Below, piece after piece: positions 1 through 5,881 of a stretch of 5,881 nucleotides of DNA. Position numbers and translations under genes: made by a program. The notes under the pieces are model-generated. The model was not told where the DNA came from, made no database searches, and saw nothing but the letters and a program-made list of their open reading frames with translations. Position 1 is the first letter of the stretch; each line of letters opens with the position of its first letter. Source of the stretch: Lachnospiraceae bacterium. Its GTDB lineage: Bacteria > Bacillota_A > Clostridia > Lachnospirales > Lachnospiraceae. The stretch spans positions 1 to 5,881 of the forward strand of contig JAGBQU010000025.1 in NCBI GenBank assembly GCA_017632755.1. Reading direction: 5' to 3'.

Positions 1-741
1 ATCTATTATCGCAGTTCCCTCACTTATCAGGGACGCCATATCAGCCTGCAGAGCTTTCCCACCGCCATGGAAGCACATCTGTGCTATCTGGAGGCGCAGC
101 ATTGTCTGCAGGACGAGACGGTCACGCTCGAAAACTACTCTCCCGCACATCTTCCTTTTGAAAAGCTGGTTGCACTTCTGAATTACAGGGACAATCACCT
201 TTATTTTTCCACGCCCATTTATATCCGCCGCAAATTCTTCAATTACTATTTTAGCAAGGATGAATTTCTCTCTTTTGATCTGGATGATCTGTTTTATTAT
301 TCCAGGCACAAGATCATGAAACGCGGCGGTCATCTGTTTGTGGCCGACTATGGCATGCAGGTCAATATCTTAAACCGTTATGGCATTAAAAACTATGCGG
401 TCGTCGATCGGGATTACCGCTTTATCAACGGCGATCAAACGGATTTCCGCTACTCCAATATTGAGATCATCAACCGCTATCATGGGGTTTTGCTCACGCA
501 AAAGGGCGATTCGTCCTGCTACCGGGCGGTGATCCACATTGTCGGCAACACACTGATCGGTACTTACCCCACCGAACAGGAGGCAGCCATCGCCTACAAC
601 AAAGCAGTGGACATTCTGCGTTCGGCCGGAAGCACAAAAAATTATCCCGTCAATTACATTGACGGGATCTCTCCGAAAACATATGCTGAAATATATACAA
701 ATATCAGAATCTCTGACAAGATCTGTCACCCAAAACCGTAA
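1..741 (+). CDS. AP2-like / degenerate HNH DNA-binding protein, 5' partial
   Basis: The reading frame is open from base 1, so the start lies upstream of the window. The ATG at 67 has no Shine-Dalgarno sequence and falls in the middle of a domain, so I do not take it as the start. 246 residues are visible. Residues 1-38 (YYRSSLTYQGRHISL, then SFPTAMEAHLCYLEA) and 161-209 (YHGV, YRAVIHIVGN, then TYPTEQEAAIAYNKA) both show the strand-strand-strand-helix pattern of AP2 DNA-binding modules and align with each other. Between them, about residues 116-160 look like the second half of an HNH nuclease (INGDQTDFRYSNIEIIN), but the catalytic histidines appear to be replaced (VVDRDYRF). From family knowledge, AP2 modules bind DNA and often accompany HNH homing-type nucleases. 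I infer a DNA-binding protein without nuclease activity; its target and role are unknown. It converges on mnmA with 13 bases between the stop codons. The opposing operon's terminator lies within its last 106 bases. Confidence 0.7.
   Translation: MYYRSSLTYQGRHISLQSFPTAMEAHLCYLEAQHCLQDETVTLENYSPAHLPFEKLVALLNYRDNHLYFSTPIYIRRKFFNYYFSKDEFLSFDLDDLFYYSRHKIMKRGGHLFVADYGMQVNILNRYGIKNYAVVDRDYRFINGDQTDFRYSNIEIINRYHGVLLTQKGDSSCYRAVIHIVGNTLIGTYPTEQEAAIAYNKAVDILRSAGSTKNYPVNYIDGISPKTYAEIYTNIRISDKICHPKP
636..668 (-). terminator. Rho-independent terminator of the iscS-iscU-mnmA operon
   Basis: Read on the minus strand, ATCCCGTCAAT (668-658) pairs perfectly with ATTGACGGGAT (654-644) around a 3-base loop. AA and six T residues (641-636) follow. 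This is an 11-bp GC-containing stem plus U-tract, the standard form of an intrinsic terminator. It lies 87 bases beyond the mnmA stop codon and inside the coding region of the convergent AP2-like gene (codons for YPVNYIDGI). The plus-strand copy of the hairpin has no T-run after it, so it should act only on minus-strand transcripts. Confidence 0.8.
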
Positions 742-754
742 GCCATCTCTCTGC

Positions 755-1849
755 TTACAGGATCGTTCCTCCACCGAGCACATACTCCCCCTCATAAAAG
801 ACGACAGCCTGTCCGGGCGTTATGGCCCGCACGGGTTCTTCAAAGCAGCAGCGCACACGGTCCTCATCGATCCTCTCGATCGTGCAGGGCGATCCGGCAT
901 GCAGATAACGGATCTTTGCGCGCACCTGCCTCTTTTCCTCCAGATCCCCGATCGCCATAAAATTGAGTCTGTCACAGACCAGTTCACGGGAGAATACATC
1001 CTCGTTTTCCCCGATATAGACATCACCGCTCTCGGGACATATCCCGGTCACAAATACCGGATGCCCCATGGCAAGTCCCAGTCCCTTTCTCTGCCCCACC
1101 GTATAATGTGTGATCCCCTTATGCGGTCCCAAGACCGTGCCGTCGCGGAAGACGAAATTACCCTTCTTTGGCAAACGTTCCTCCTGTCCGGGATCTTTTT
1201 GGAGTTCCCTCGAAATGAAGCCCGCATAATCCTTATCCGGGACAAAACAGATCTCCTGACTGTCCGGCTTAAAGGCAACCGGCAGTTTTCGCTCTGCTGC
1301 GATCCGGCGGATCTCATCCTTTGTATACCCGCCGACCGGCATCAGTGTATGTGCGAGCTGTCGCTGCGTGAGATTGTAGAGCGCATAGGTCTGATCCTTG
1401 GCGCTTGTCTTGGAGGTGCGAATCGCGTATCTTCCGTTCGGAAGCATCTCGACCCTCGCATAATGTCCCGTTGCGATATAGTCCGCACCCAGTCCGAGTG
1501 CCTTGTCAAGAAGCGCCTCCCACTTCACATACCGGTTGCATGAGATACAGGGGTTCGGTGTTCTTCCATGCAGATATTCGGAGACAAAATAATCGATCAC
1601 CTTTTCCCGGAAGATCTCCTTGAAATTCATGACATAATACGGGATATCCAGCGCCTCAGCCACTCTTCTCGCGTCATCAACAGCACTCAGCCCACAGCAT
1701 CCGCCATTCTCGGAAACCTGATCCTGATCCTCATCCTGCCAGATCTGCATCGTCACCCCGATCACATCGTAACCGGCATCTTTTAGTAAACAGGCTGCCA
1801 CCGACGAATCCACTCCGCCCGACATACCTACAACAACTTTTTTGGCCAT
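755..1849 (-). CDS. mnmA: tRNA-specific 2-thiouridylase MnmA
   Basis: MnmA adenylates U34 of Lys, Glu and Gln tRNAs and replaces the C2 oxygen with sulfur, giving the s2U part of mnm5s2U in the cytoplasm. The 364-residue product matches the usual family length. It has the PP-loop SGGVDSS at 10-16, [15 protein letters not shown] at 48-62, a TPNPCISCN segment at 97-105 and SQEICFVPD at 197-205. The expected sulfur-transfer cysteines are C104 and C201, and the C-terminal part is the usual barrel region. The frame stays open for 49 codons upstream, but that extension overlaps iscU and has no family similarity. The ATG at 1849 begins [12 protein letters not shown] and has AAGGGTGG (1861-1854) four bases upstream, so I chose it. 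It is the last gene of the operon, 19 bases after iscU, and probably receives sulfur from the co-transcribed IscS. C101 stands where E. coli has Asp99, giving a CxxC motif. Confidence 0.97.
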   Translation of the reverse strand: MAKKVVVGMSGGVDSSVAACLLKDAGYDVIGVTMQIWQDEDQDQVSENGGCCGLSAVDDARRVAEALDIPYYVMNFKEIFREKVIDYFVSEYLHGRTPNPCISCNRYVKWEALLDKALGLGADYIATGHYARVEMLPNGRYAIRTSKTSAKDQTYALYNLTQRQLAHTLMPVGGYTKDEIRRIAAERKLPVAFKPDSQEICFVPDKDYAGFISRELQKDPGQEERLPKKGNFVFRDGTVLGPHKGITHYTVGQRKGLGLAMGHPVFVTGICPESGDVYIGENEDVFSRELVCDRLNFMAIGDLEEKRQVRAKIRYLHAGSPCTIERIDEDRVRCCFEEPVRAITPGQAVVFYEGEYVLGGGTIL

Positions 1850-1868
1850 GTTTCCACCCTTATCCGGA

Positions 1869-2312
1869 TCAATACTCCTCCTCGGGAGCCTCCTCGTCCT
1901 CATTGATATCGGACTTCGGCTTCGAGAGTCCTTCGATCGTGATATTGTTCTTGGTCGCATAGTCCCACAGAGCTGCGTGGATGGCTTCCTCCGCAAGCAG
2001 CGAACAATGCACTTTCACCGGAGGGAGTCCGTCGAGTGCCTCCATCACCGCCTTGTTGGTCACCTGCATGGCTTCCTGTATATTTTTGCCCTTTACCAGC
2101 TCCGTCGCCATGGAACTCGTTGCCACAGCCGCTCCGCATCCGAATGTCTTAAACTTCACATCACGGATGATCTGATTCTCGTCGATGTCCAGATAGATGC
2201 GCATGATATCCCCGCACTTGGCATTTCCGACGGTTCCGACACCGCTCGCATCCTCTATCTCACCCACATTTCGCGGATTTTGAAAATGATCTAACACTTT
2301 TTCCGAATACAT
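1869..2312 (-). CDS. iscU: Fe-S cluster assembly scaffold, IscU/NifU N-terminal type
   Basis: This is the scaffold on which IscS-derived sulfur and iron are assembled into Fe-S clusters before transfer to target proteins. The 147-residue protein carries the three conserved cluster-ligand cysteines, C33 (AKCGD, with the conserved Asp35), C59 (FGCGAA) and C103 (VHCSLL), and the LPPVKVHC segment that in IscU-type scaffolds contacts chaperones. It consists of the IscU-like domain only; the additional NifU domains are absent. It ends in an acidic tail ([12 protein letters not shown]). The ATG at 2312 has a consensus AGGAGG (2324-2319) six bases upstream and begins [15 protein letters not shown], the usual family start. 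The longer open frame toward 2414 runs into iscS and is not supported. It lies 22 bases after iscS and 19 before mnmA, so all three are very probably co-transcribed. No HscA, HscB, IscA or ferredoxin gene is nearby. In clostridia this protein is often annotated NifU. Confidence 0.96.
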   Translation of the reverse strand: MYSEKVLDHFQNPRNVGEIEDASGVGTVGNAKCGDIMRIYLDIDENQIIRDVKFKTFGCGAAVATSSMATELVKGKNIQEAMQVTNKAVMEALDGLPPVKVHCSLLAEEAIHAALWDYATKNNITIEGLSKPKSDINEDEEAPEEEY

Positions 2313-2334
2313 ATATTTCCTCCTATGCGTTTCT

Positions 2335-3510
2335 TTACTTTTTGATAAAATCTTCGTAGAGCGGCGACATACCGCGCATACGCTCAACGATCCTGACCAG
2401 ATGGTCAACCACAAGATCCATCTCCTCCATCGTATTCTCCTCGGACACCGTCAGGCGGATGGATCCGTGAGCCTTCTCGTGCGGCAGTCCGATCGCCAAA
2501 AGAACATGGGACGGATCCAGCGATCCGGACGTACATGCCGAGCCGCTGGAGGCACAGATGCCCTCCATATCCAGCATGATGAGCATGGACTCACCCTCTA
2601 TAAATTCAAAGCTGAAATTGACATTGTTCGAAAGTCTCTGTGACCTGTGTCCGTTGAGTATTGCATACGGAATCTCCTTTGAGATCCTGTCGATCAAATG
2701 ATCTCTCAGGGCACGCTCTTTCTCGGCTTTCTCATCCAGCATGGAAAAACTTCTCTTGACCGCAGCTGCGAGTCCCACGATACCGGGCACATTCTCCGTG
2801 CCGGCTCTTCTGCTTCTCTCCTGCGCACCGCCATGTATAAAGGAGCGGATCTTGACACCCTTGCGGATATACAAAAATCCGATGCCCTTTGGTCCGTTCA
2901 GCTTATGACCACTGGCACTGAGCATATCGATATGACATTCATCCACATCGATGCGCTCATGCGCATATGCCTGTACGGCATCCGTGTGGAAAAGGATTCC
3001 CTTCTCGTGCGCGATCTGCCCGATCTCACGGATGGGCTGGATCGTCCCGATCTCATTGTTCGCATACATGACAGAGATCAGTATCGTATCCGGTCGGATC
3101 TCCCGCTTAAGCTGTTCCAGATCAACCACACCGTCTGCATCGACATCGAGATATGTGATCTCATAACCTTCCTTCTCCAGATACTCACAGGTGTGCAGGA
3201 CCGCGTGATGTTCGATCTTCGATGTGATGATATGTTTTCCCTTGCAGCGATACGCCTCCGCCGTCGCCTTGATCGCCCAGTTATCGGATTCCGAGCCGCC
3301 TGCCGTAAAATAAATCTCATTGGACTTTGCTCCGAGAGAGTCGGCAATCACTTCCCTTGCGTCCGTGATAGCTTTTTTACATTCCTGTCCAAGCTTGTAG
3401 ATAGTGCTTGGATTGCCGTAGACCTCCGTAAAAAACGGAAGCATGGCATCTACAGCCTCCTGACAGGTCTTTGTCGTGGCTGCATTATCCAGATATATAT
3501 ATTTGCTCAT
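2335..3510 (-). CDS. iscS: Cysteine desulfurase, IscS/NifS family
   Basis: This PLP-dependent enzyme converts cysteine to alanine and holds the sulfur as a persulfide for IscU and MnmA. The 391-residue protein begins MSKYIYLDNAATT, as the family does. Visible landmarks are the GNPST segment at 32-36, SKIEHHAV with His101 at 97-104, HTDAVQ with Asp177 and Gln180 at 175-180, and SASGHKLNGPKG at 198-209 with the PLP lysine at 203. RRAGTENVPGIVG follows at 234-246, then the persulfide loop SSGSACTSGSLDPSHVL at 321-337 with active-site Cys326. The long loop around the cysteine marks the group I (IscS/NifS) type, not SufS. A GTG at 3519 would add three residues, but it lies inside the Shine-Dalgarno sequence of the ATG at 3510, so I chose the ATG. 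It is the first gene of the operon, with a near-consensus promoter upstream. The desulfurase is probably shared between Fe-S assembly and tRNA thiolation. Confidence 0.97.
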   Translation of the reverse strand: MSKYIYLDNAATTKTCQEAVDAMLPFFTEVYGNPSTIYKLGQECKKAITDAREVIADSLGAKSNEIYFTAGGSESDNWAIKATAEAYRCKGKHIITSKIEHHAVLHTCEYLEKEGYEITYLDVDADGVVDLEQLKREIRPDTILISVMYANNEIGTIQPIREIGQIAHEKGILFHTDAVQAYAHERIDVDECHIDMLSASGHKLNGPKGIGFLYIRKGVKIRSFIHGGAQERSRRAGTENVPGIVGLAAAVKRSFSMLDEKAEKERALRDHLIDRISKEIPYAILNGHRSQRLSNNVNFSFEFIEGESMLIMLDMEGICASSGSACTSGSLDPSHVLLAIGLPHEKAHGSIRLTVSEENTMEEMDLVVDHLVRIVERMRGMSPLYEDFIKK

Positions 3511-3516
3511 CTCTAA

Positions 3517-3522
3517 CACCTC
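3517..3522 (-). promoter_or_regulatory. Ribosome binding site of iscS, decides the start
   Basis: The minus strand reads GAGGTG, six bases before the ATG at 3510. The alternative in-frame GTG start (3519-3517) is part of this motif and has no spaced Shine-Dalgarno sequence of its own. Confidence 0.8.
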
Positions 3523-3546
3523 AATTCATATTTTCCTATATATCTA

Positions 3547-3574
3547 GTGGGATTAATAGGGAATATGTTCCCAC
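3547..3574. promoter_or_regulatory. Overlapping inverted repeats at the isc transcription start (possible operator)
   Basis: Two dyads share one arm. The outer one is GTGGGA (3547-3552) with TCCCAC (3569-3574), 16 bases apart. The inner one is GGGAA (3559-3563) with TTCCC (3568-3572), four bases apart. They lie just downstream of the -10 box, at about +1 to +28 of the predicted minus-strand transcript, a usual place for a repressor site. An Rrf2/IscR-type regulator would be a reasonable binder for an isc operon, but no such gene is in the window and I did not match a known motif. In RNA the two stems would exclude each other, so a leader structure is also possible. Confidence 0.5.
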
Positions 3575-3581
3575 CATAGAA

Positions 3582-3610
3582 ATCATAGCACTACATTTTT
3601 GTTCTGTCAA
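3582..3610 (-). promoter_or_regulatory. Sigma-A promoter of the iscS-iscU-mnmA operon
   Basis: The minus strand carries TTGACA (3610-3605), a spacer of exactly 17 bases, and TATGAT (3587-3582). That is a perfect -35 box, ideal spacing and one mismatch in the -10 box. Transcription should start near 3575, giving an untranslated leader of about 65 bases before the iscS ATG. A promoter this close to consensus is likely to be held in check by a repressor, in line with the dyads just downstream. Confidence 0.85.
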
Positions 3611-3649
3611 CAAACGCGGTCGAATATAAATACGTAACGAAACGATTCG

Positions 3650-3657
3650 GGTGATCC
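3650..3657 (+). promoter_or_regulatory. Offset Shine-Dalgarno sequence of the flippase gene
   Basis: GGTGATCC precedes the ATG at 3659. It lacks the usual AGGAGG core but is complementary over eight bases to the segment of the 16S rRNA 3' end just 5' of the anti-Shine-Dalgarno core (GGATCACC). Aligned this way, the paired GG ends seven bases before the ATG, a normal spacing. No purine-rich core is seen further upstream. I saw only weak promoter-like sequence for this gene: an AT-rich TATAAA at 3625-3630 with no -35 box at good spacing. Confidence 0.45.
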
Positions 3658-3658
3658 C

Positions 3659-4981
3659 ATGTTCAAAAAACATCCTTTTTTGTTTGGCACATTTCTTCTG
3701 ACACTCACAGGACTCCTCAGCCGTATAATCGGCTTCTTTTATCGCATCTTCTTATCCAAAACGATCGGCGAGGAAGGCATGGGGATCTACCAGCTGCTCG
3801 CCCCTGTCATGACCTTGTCGTTTTCGCTCTGCAGCGCCGGTATTCAGACCGCCGTCTCCAAATATGTAGCAGGCGAACCGACCACGCACGATTACAAAAC
3901 GTCTTCCCGCTTTTTGCTGACGGGTCTCGTTCTCTCCTTATCCCTGGCTGTCCCGACCGCCGGGTTTCTTTATCACAATGCTGCTCTCCTTGCCGGGAAA
4001 TTCCTTTTGGAGAGCCGATGTGAACCGCTCCTTCGGATCTTTGCCCTTTCCATTCCCTTCGCCGGTATGCATTCCTGCATCAACGGCTATTATTACGGGA
4101 TCAAAAACACGGCGGTCCCTTCGGCTGCGCAGCTGATCGAACAACTGACCCGTGTAGGGAGCGTATATCTGATCCACGCATACTGTGTGCAAAGAAATAT
4201 GCCGGTGCGGATCTCGGTCTCCGTGATCGGGCTGACACTTGGTGAGATCGCCGCATTTGCCTTTACCCTTCCGGCCATCCTGTATCGCTTTCACTCTCTG
4301 GGCACTCGCCTTTCCTTCTACGGAGGACGCGCATTTTGCTCCTGCGCGGCAAAGACAGCAACGCTTGCGCTGCCGCTCTGTGCCAACAGGATCGTCCTGA
4401 ATGTCTTGCAGAGCGTGGAGGCCGTTCATATTCCAAACAGGCTCCTGCTCCACGGTCTTACAAACGAGCGTGTACTTTGCATATACGGCGTGCTCACGGG
4501 CATGGCTATCCCGCTCATTTTGTTTCCAAATACGCTCACGGGGTCCGTATCGGTTCTTCTTCTCCCCTATATCTCGGAATCACAGGAGAGCCACAACGAC
4601 AGGCGTCTCAGCCTTGCGGTGCGCCGCAGCATCACCGGCAGCCTTCTGCTCGGCTTCATCTGCACTGCCTTTTTCTTCTTTGCAGGGCGAACTCTGGGAA
4701 ACATATTGTTTGACAGCGTGCTGGCAGGCAGCTTTATCCGCTCCATGAGCTTCATCTGTCCATTCTTGTATCTGGGCACGGTGCTTGGAAGCATTCTGCA
4801 TGGACTTGGGAAAGCCGGCACCACCTTTTTATGCAACTCAGCTTGCCTACTCATACGTCTGTCGTTTGTATTTCTCGCCATTCCGCGCTATGGCATCTCA
4901 GGCTATCTGTGGGGGCTTCTGCTCAGTGAAATCCTTCTTTGCCTTATGTACCTGACCGTCCTTCGGAAATGGCTGCGCTAA
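3659..4981 (+). CDS. SpoVB-like MOP-superfamily flippase (polysaccharide biosynthesis type)
   Basis: This is a 440-residue polytopic membrane protein with about 12 hydrophobic segments and no signal peptide apart from the first membrane span. Family features of SpoVB / polysaccharide-biosynthesis flippases are visible: SRIIGFFYRIFLSKTIGEEGMGIYQ at the end of TM1 and into TM2 (21-45), AGIQTAVSKYVA at 60-71, and the TM4 region ending CINGYYYGIKNTAVPSAAQLIEQLTR (141-166). LTGMAIPLILFPNTLTGS follows at about 279-296, and an ILHGLGKA segment near 380. Relatives move lipid-linked sugar or peptidoglycan precursors across the cytoplasmic membrane; SpoVB itself acts in spore cortex formation. The substrate cannot be told from sequence. 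At 440 residues it is shorter than B. subtilis SpoVB (about 518), but both ends look intact and there is no frameshift. It is divergent from the isc operon, with 148 bases between starts. A role in sporulation is not shown. Confidence 0.85.
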   Translation: MFKKHPFLFGTFLLTLTGLLSRIIGFFYRIFLSKTIGEEGMGIYQLLAPVMTLSFSLCSAGIQTAVSKYVAGEPTTHDYKTSSRFLLTGLVLSLSLAVPTAGFLYHNAALLAGKFLLESRCEPLLRIFALSIPFAGMHSCINGYYYGIKNTAVPSAAQLIEQLTRVGSVYLIHAYCVQRNMPVRISVSVIGLTLGEIAAFAFTLPAILYRFHSLGTRLSFYGGRAFCSCAAKTATLALPLCANRIVLNVLQSVEAVHIPNRLLLHGLTNERVLCIYGVLTGMAIPLILFPNTLTGSVSVLLLPYISESQESHNDRRLSLAVRRSITGSLLLGFICTAFFFFAGRTLGNILFDSVLAGSFIRSMSFICPFLYLGTVLGSILHGLGKAGTTFLCNSACLLIRLSFVFLAIPRYGISGYLWGLLLSEILLCLMYLTVLRKWLR

Positions 4982-5004
4982 ATACTTTATCACTTTAAAG
5001 TATT
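4981..5004. repeat. Perfect inverted repeat at the flippase stop codon
   Basis: AATACTTTA (4981-4989) and TAAAGTATT (4996-5004) are perfect complements around a 6-base loop. Inside it lies the 10-bp palindrome ACTTTAAAGT (4992-5001). The stem begins on the last base of the flippase stop codon and its right arm overlaps the putative -35 box of the next gene by two bases. It is AT-rich and no T-run follows on either strand, so it is a poor intrinsic terminator. It could be an operator for the downstream gene or a weak 3'-end hairpin. Confidence 0.5.
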
Positions 5005-5031
5005 GCATTTACAAAACACATGTATTATAAT
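5003..5031 (+). promoter_or_regulatory. Probable promoter of the DAHP synthase gene
   Basis: TATAAT (5026-5031) is a perfect -10 box. The best-spaced -35 candidate is TTGCAT (5003-5008) with a 17-base spacer, which matches the consensus only at TTG. TTTACA (5008-5013) is a better -35 sequence, but its 12-base spacing is too short. The start would be near 5038, leaving a leader of about 45 bases, too short for a T-box or an attenuator. Confidence 0.5.
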
Positions 5032-5082
5032 ATGCTTGTTGCTCAAAAATACACGGAACAAAATACGAAAGGACAAAAAACT

Positions 5083-5881
5083 ATGGGATTTGATTTTATA
5101 AAAAAACTGCCGACGCCGGATGAGATCCGCAACGAATATCCGCTTCCGCCGGCTTATGTGGAACTGAAGAAAAAACGTGACGAGGAGATCCGAAAAGTGA
5201 TCACCGGAGAGTCCAACAAATTTCTGGTCATCATCGGCCCCTGCAGTGCAGATAACGAGGATGCCGTATGCGATTACATCAACAGATTGGCAAAGCTCAA
5301 TGACAAGGTCTCTGATCGTCTGATTCTGATCCCCCGCATCTACACCAACAAGCCTCGGACGACCGGTGAGGGCTATAAGGGGATCGTGCATCAGCCGGAT
5401 CCGGAAAAGAAACCGGACTTTTTACAGGGACTGATCGCGATGCGCAAGATGCATATCCGCGCCATCGAGGAATCGGGGCTGACCTCTGCGGACGAGATGC
5501 TCTATCCGGAAAACTGGCGCTACTTAAGCGATATCCTCTCCTATGTGGCCATCGGAGCGCGTTCCGTGGAGGATCAGCAGCACAGACTGACCGTCAGCGG
5601 TTTCGATGTTCCGGCAGGAATGAAAAATCCTACTTCCGGCGATCTGACCGTCATGCTCAATTCGGTCTATGCAGCGCAGCATCCGCACTCCTTTATCTAC
5701 CGTGGCTGGGAGGTTCATACGGACGGCAACCCGCTTGCCCACACGATTCTTCGCGGCAGTGTAAACCAGTATGGGCGAAGCTTCCCGAACTATCATTACG
5801 AGGATCTGCGGCGTCTGATCGAGATGTATCAGGATATGGATCTGCTCAATCCCGCGATCATCATTGACACCAACCACAACA
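5083..5881 (+). CDS. aroF: 3-deoxy-7-phosphoheptulonate (DAHP) synthase, class I, 3' partial
   Basis: The enzyme condenses phosphoenolpyruvate and erythrose 4-phosphate to DAHP, the first step of the shikimate pathway to aromatic amino acids. 266 residues are visible before the window ends, with no stop. Landmarks aligned by eye to E. coli AroG are IGPCSADNED at 51-60 (metal ligand Cys54), PRIYTNKPRTTGEGYKG at 84-100 (Arg85 and Lys90 at the PEP site), ADEML at 136-140, IGARSVEDQQHR at 157-168 (Arg160), GMKNPTSGD at 179-187 (Lys181), ILRGS at 222-226 (Arg224) and IDTNHN at 261-266 (His265, probable metal ligand). The remaining two metal ligands would lie beyond the edge. The ATG has GAAAGGA (5067-5073) nine bases upstream and begins MGFDFIKKLPTPDEI, as clostridial relatives do. 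The AroF/G/H-type alpha subclass is clear. The paralogue letter is a convention, and feedback specificity cannot be read from the sequence. Confidence 0.93.
   Translation, partial: MGFDFIKKLPTPDEIRNEYPLPPAYVELKKKRDEEIRKVITGESNKFLVIIGPCSADNEDAVCDYINRLAKLNDKVSDRLILIPRIYTNKPRTTGEGYKGIVHQPDPEKKPDFLQGLIAMRKMHIRAIEESGLTSADEMLYPENWRYLSDILSYVAIGARSVEDQQHRLTVSGFDVPAGMKNPTSGDLTVMLNSVYAAQHPHSFIYRGWEVHTDGNPLAHTILRGSVNQYGRSFPNYHYEDLRRLIEMYQDMDLLNPAIIIDTNHN

Noticed and set aside
67..741. ATG at 67 as the true start of the AP2-like gene.
   Set aside because: There is no Shine-Dalgarno sequence upstream, and the in-frame residues before it complete the first AP2-like module. The gene is better read as cut by the window edge.
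738..758. Six-bp inverted repeat GTAAGC / GCTTAC containing the stop codons of both convergent genes.
   Set aside because: The stem is short with a 9-base loop and only four T residues two bases after it on the minus strand. The much stronger hairpin at 636-668 explains termination better. The repeat may simply reflect the two TAA stops.
659..1543. Long plus-strand open frame of 294 codons opposite mnmA.
   Set aside because: It lies antisense to a clearly coding mnmA, shows no recognisable domain and overlaps the AP2-like gene. It is a shadow frame.
1850..1996. Possible 49-residue N-terminal extension of MnmA.
   Set aside because: It would overlap the iscU coding region, is Arg/Ser-rich without family similarity, and the internal ATG at 1849 has its own ribosome binding site and the conserved start of the family.
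2698..3516. Plus-strand open frame of 272 codons opposite iscS.
   Set aside because: It is entirely antisense to iscS, has no recognisable domain and no convincing ribosome binding site.
3938..4453. Minus-strand open frame of 171 codons opposite the flippase gene.
   Set aside because: The plus strand encodes a coherent membrane protein across the whole stretch. The opposite frame has no family features.
5524..5877. Minus-strand open frame of 117 codons opposite the DAHP synthase gene.
   Set aside because: It is antisense to conserved DAHP synthase motifs and is a shadow frame.

Overview
The window looks like chromosomal DNA of a Firmicute of class Clostridia, most likely family Lachnospiraceae. 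Three things suggest this. The cysteine desulfurase / NifU-type scaffold / MnmA gene order is typical of clostridia. The DAHP synthase is the clostridial form (PRIYTNKPRTTGEGYKG stretch). The SpoVB-like flippase and the AP2/degenerate-HNH protein are of kinds common in that family. This assignment rests on recall of protein families, not on a database search.

Layout from left to right. (1) Positions 1-741, plus strand: the 3' part of a gene whose start lies outside the window. It encodes a protein with two AP2-like DNA-binding modules around a degenerate HNH-like core. (2) Positions 755-3510, minus strand: a compact operon in the order iscS, iscU, mnmA, with gaps of 22 and 19 bases and a good Shine-Dalgarno sequence at each gene. 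A near-consensus sigma-A promoter (TTGACA, 17-base spacer, TATGAT) precedes it. Two overlapping inverted repeats sit at the predicted transcription start. Its best terminator is a perfect 11-bp hairpin plus T-run at 636-668, inside the coding region of the convergent AP2 gene. (3) Positions 3659-4981, plus strand: a divergently transcribed multi-spanning membrane protein of the SpoVB/MOP flippase type. (4) Positions 5083 to the right edge, plus strand: a class I DAHP synthase, cut by the window end, with its own probable promoter.

How the genes work together. IscS takes sulfur from cysteine. IscU is the scaffold for Fe-S cluster assembly. MnmA uses IscS-derived sulfur to 2-thiolate U34 of Lys, Glu and Gln tRNAs. 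The operon therefore links sulfur mobilisation to Fe-S assembly and tRNA thiolation. The flippase (envelope or spore-envelope precursor transport) and DAHP synthase (first step of aromatic amino-acid synthesis) have no evident link to it.

Most of the window is ordinary housekeeping sequence, and I do not see a whole new system. The points worth a second look are the operon terminator embedded in the opposing gene, the AP2-(dead HNH)-AP2 protein, the overlapping dyads at the isc promoter, and the CxxC plus Cys arrangement in MnmA. I saw no tRNA, rRNA, CRISPR array or insertion sequence.
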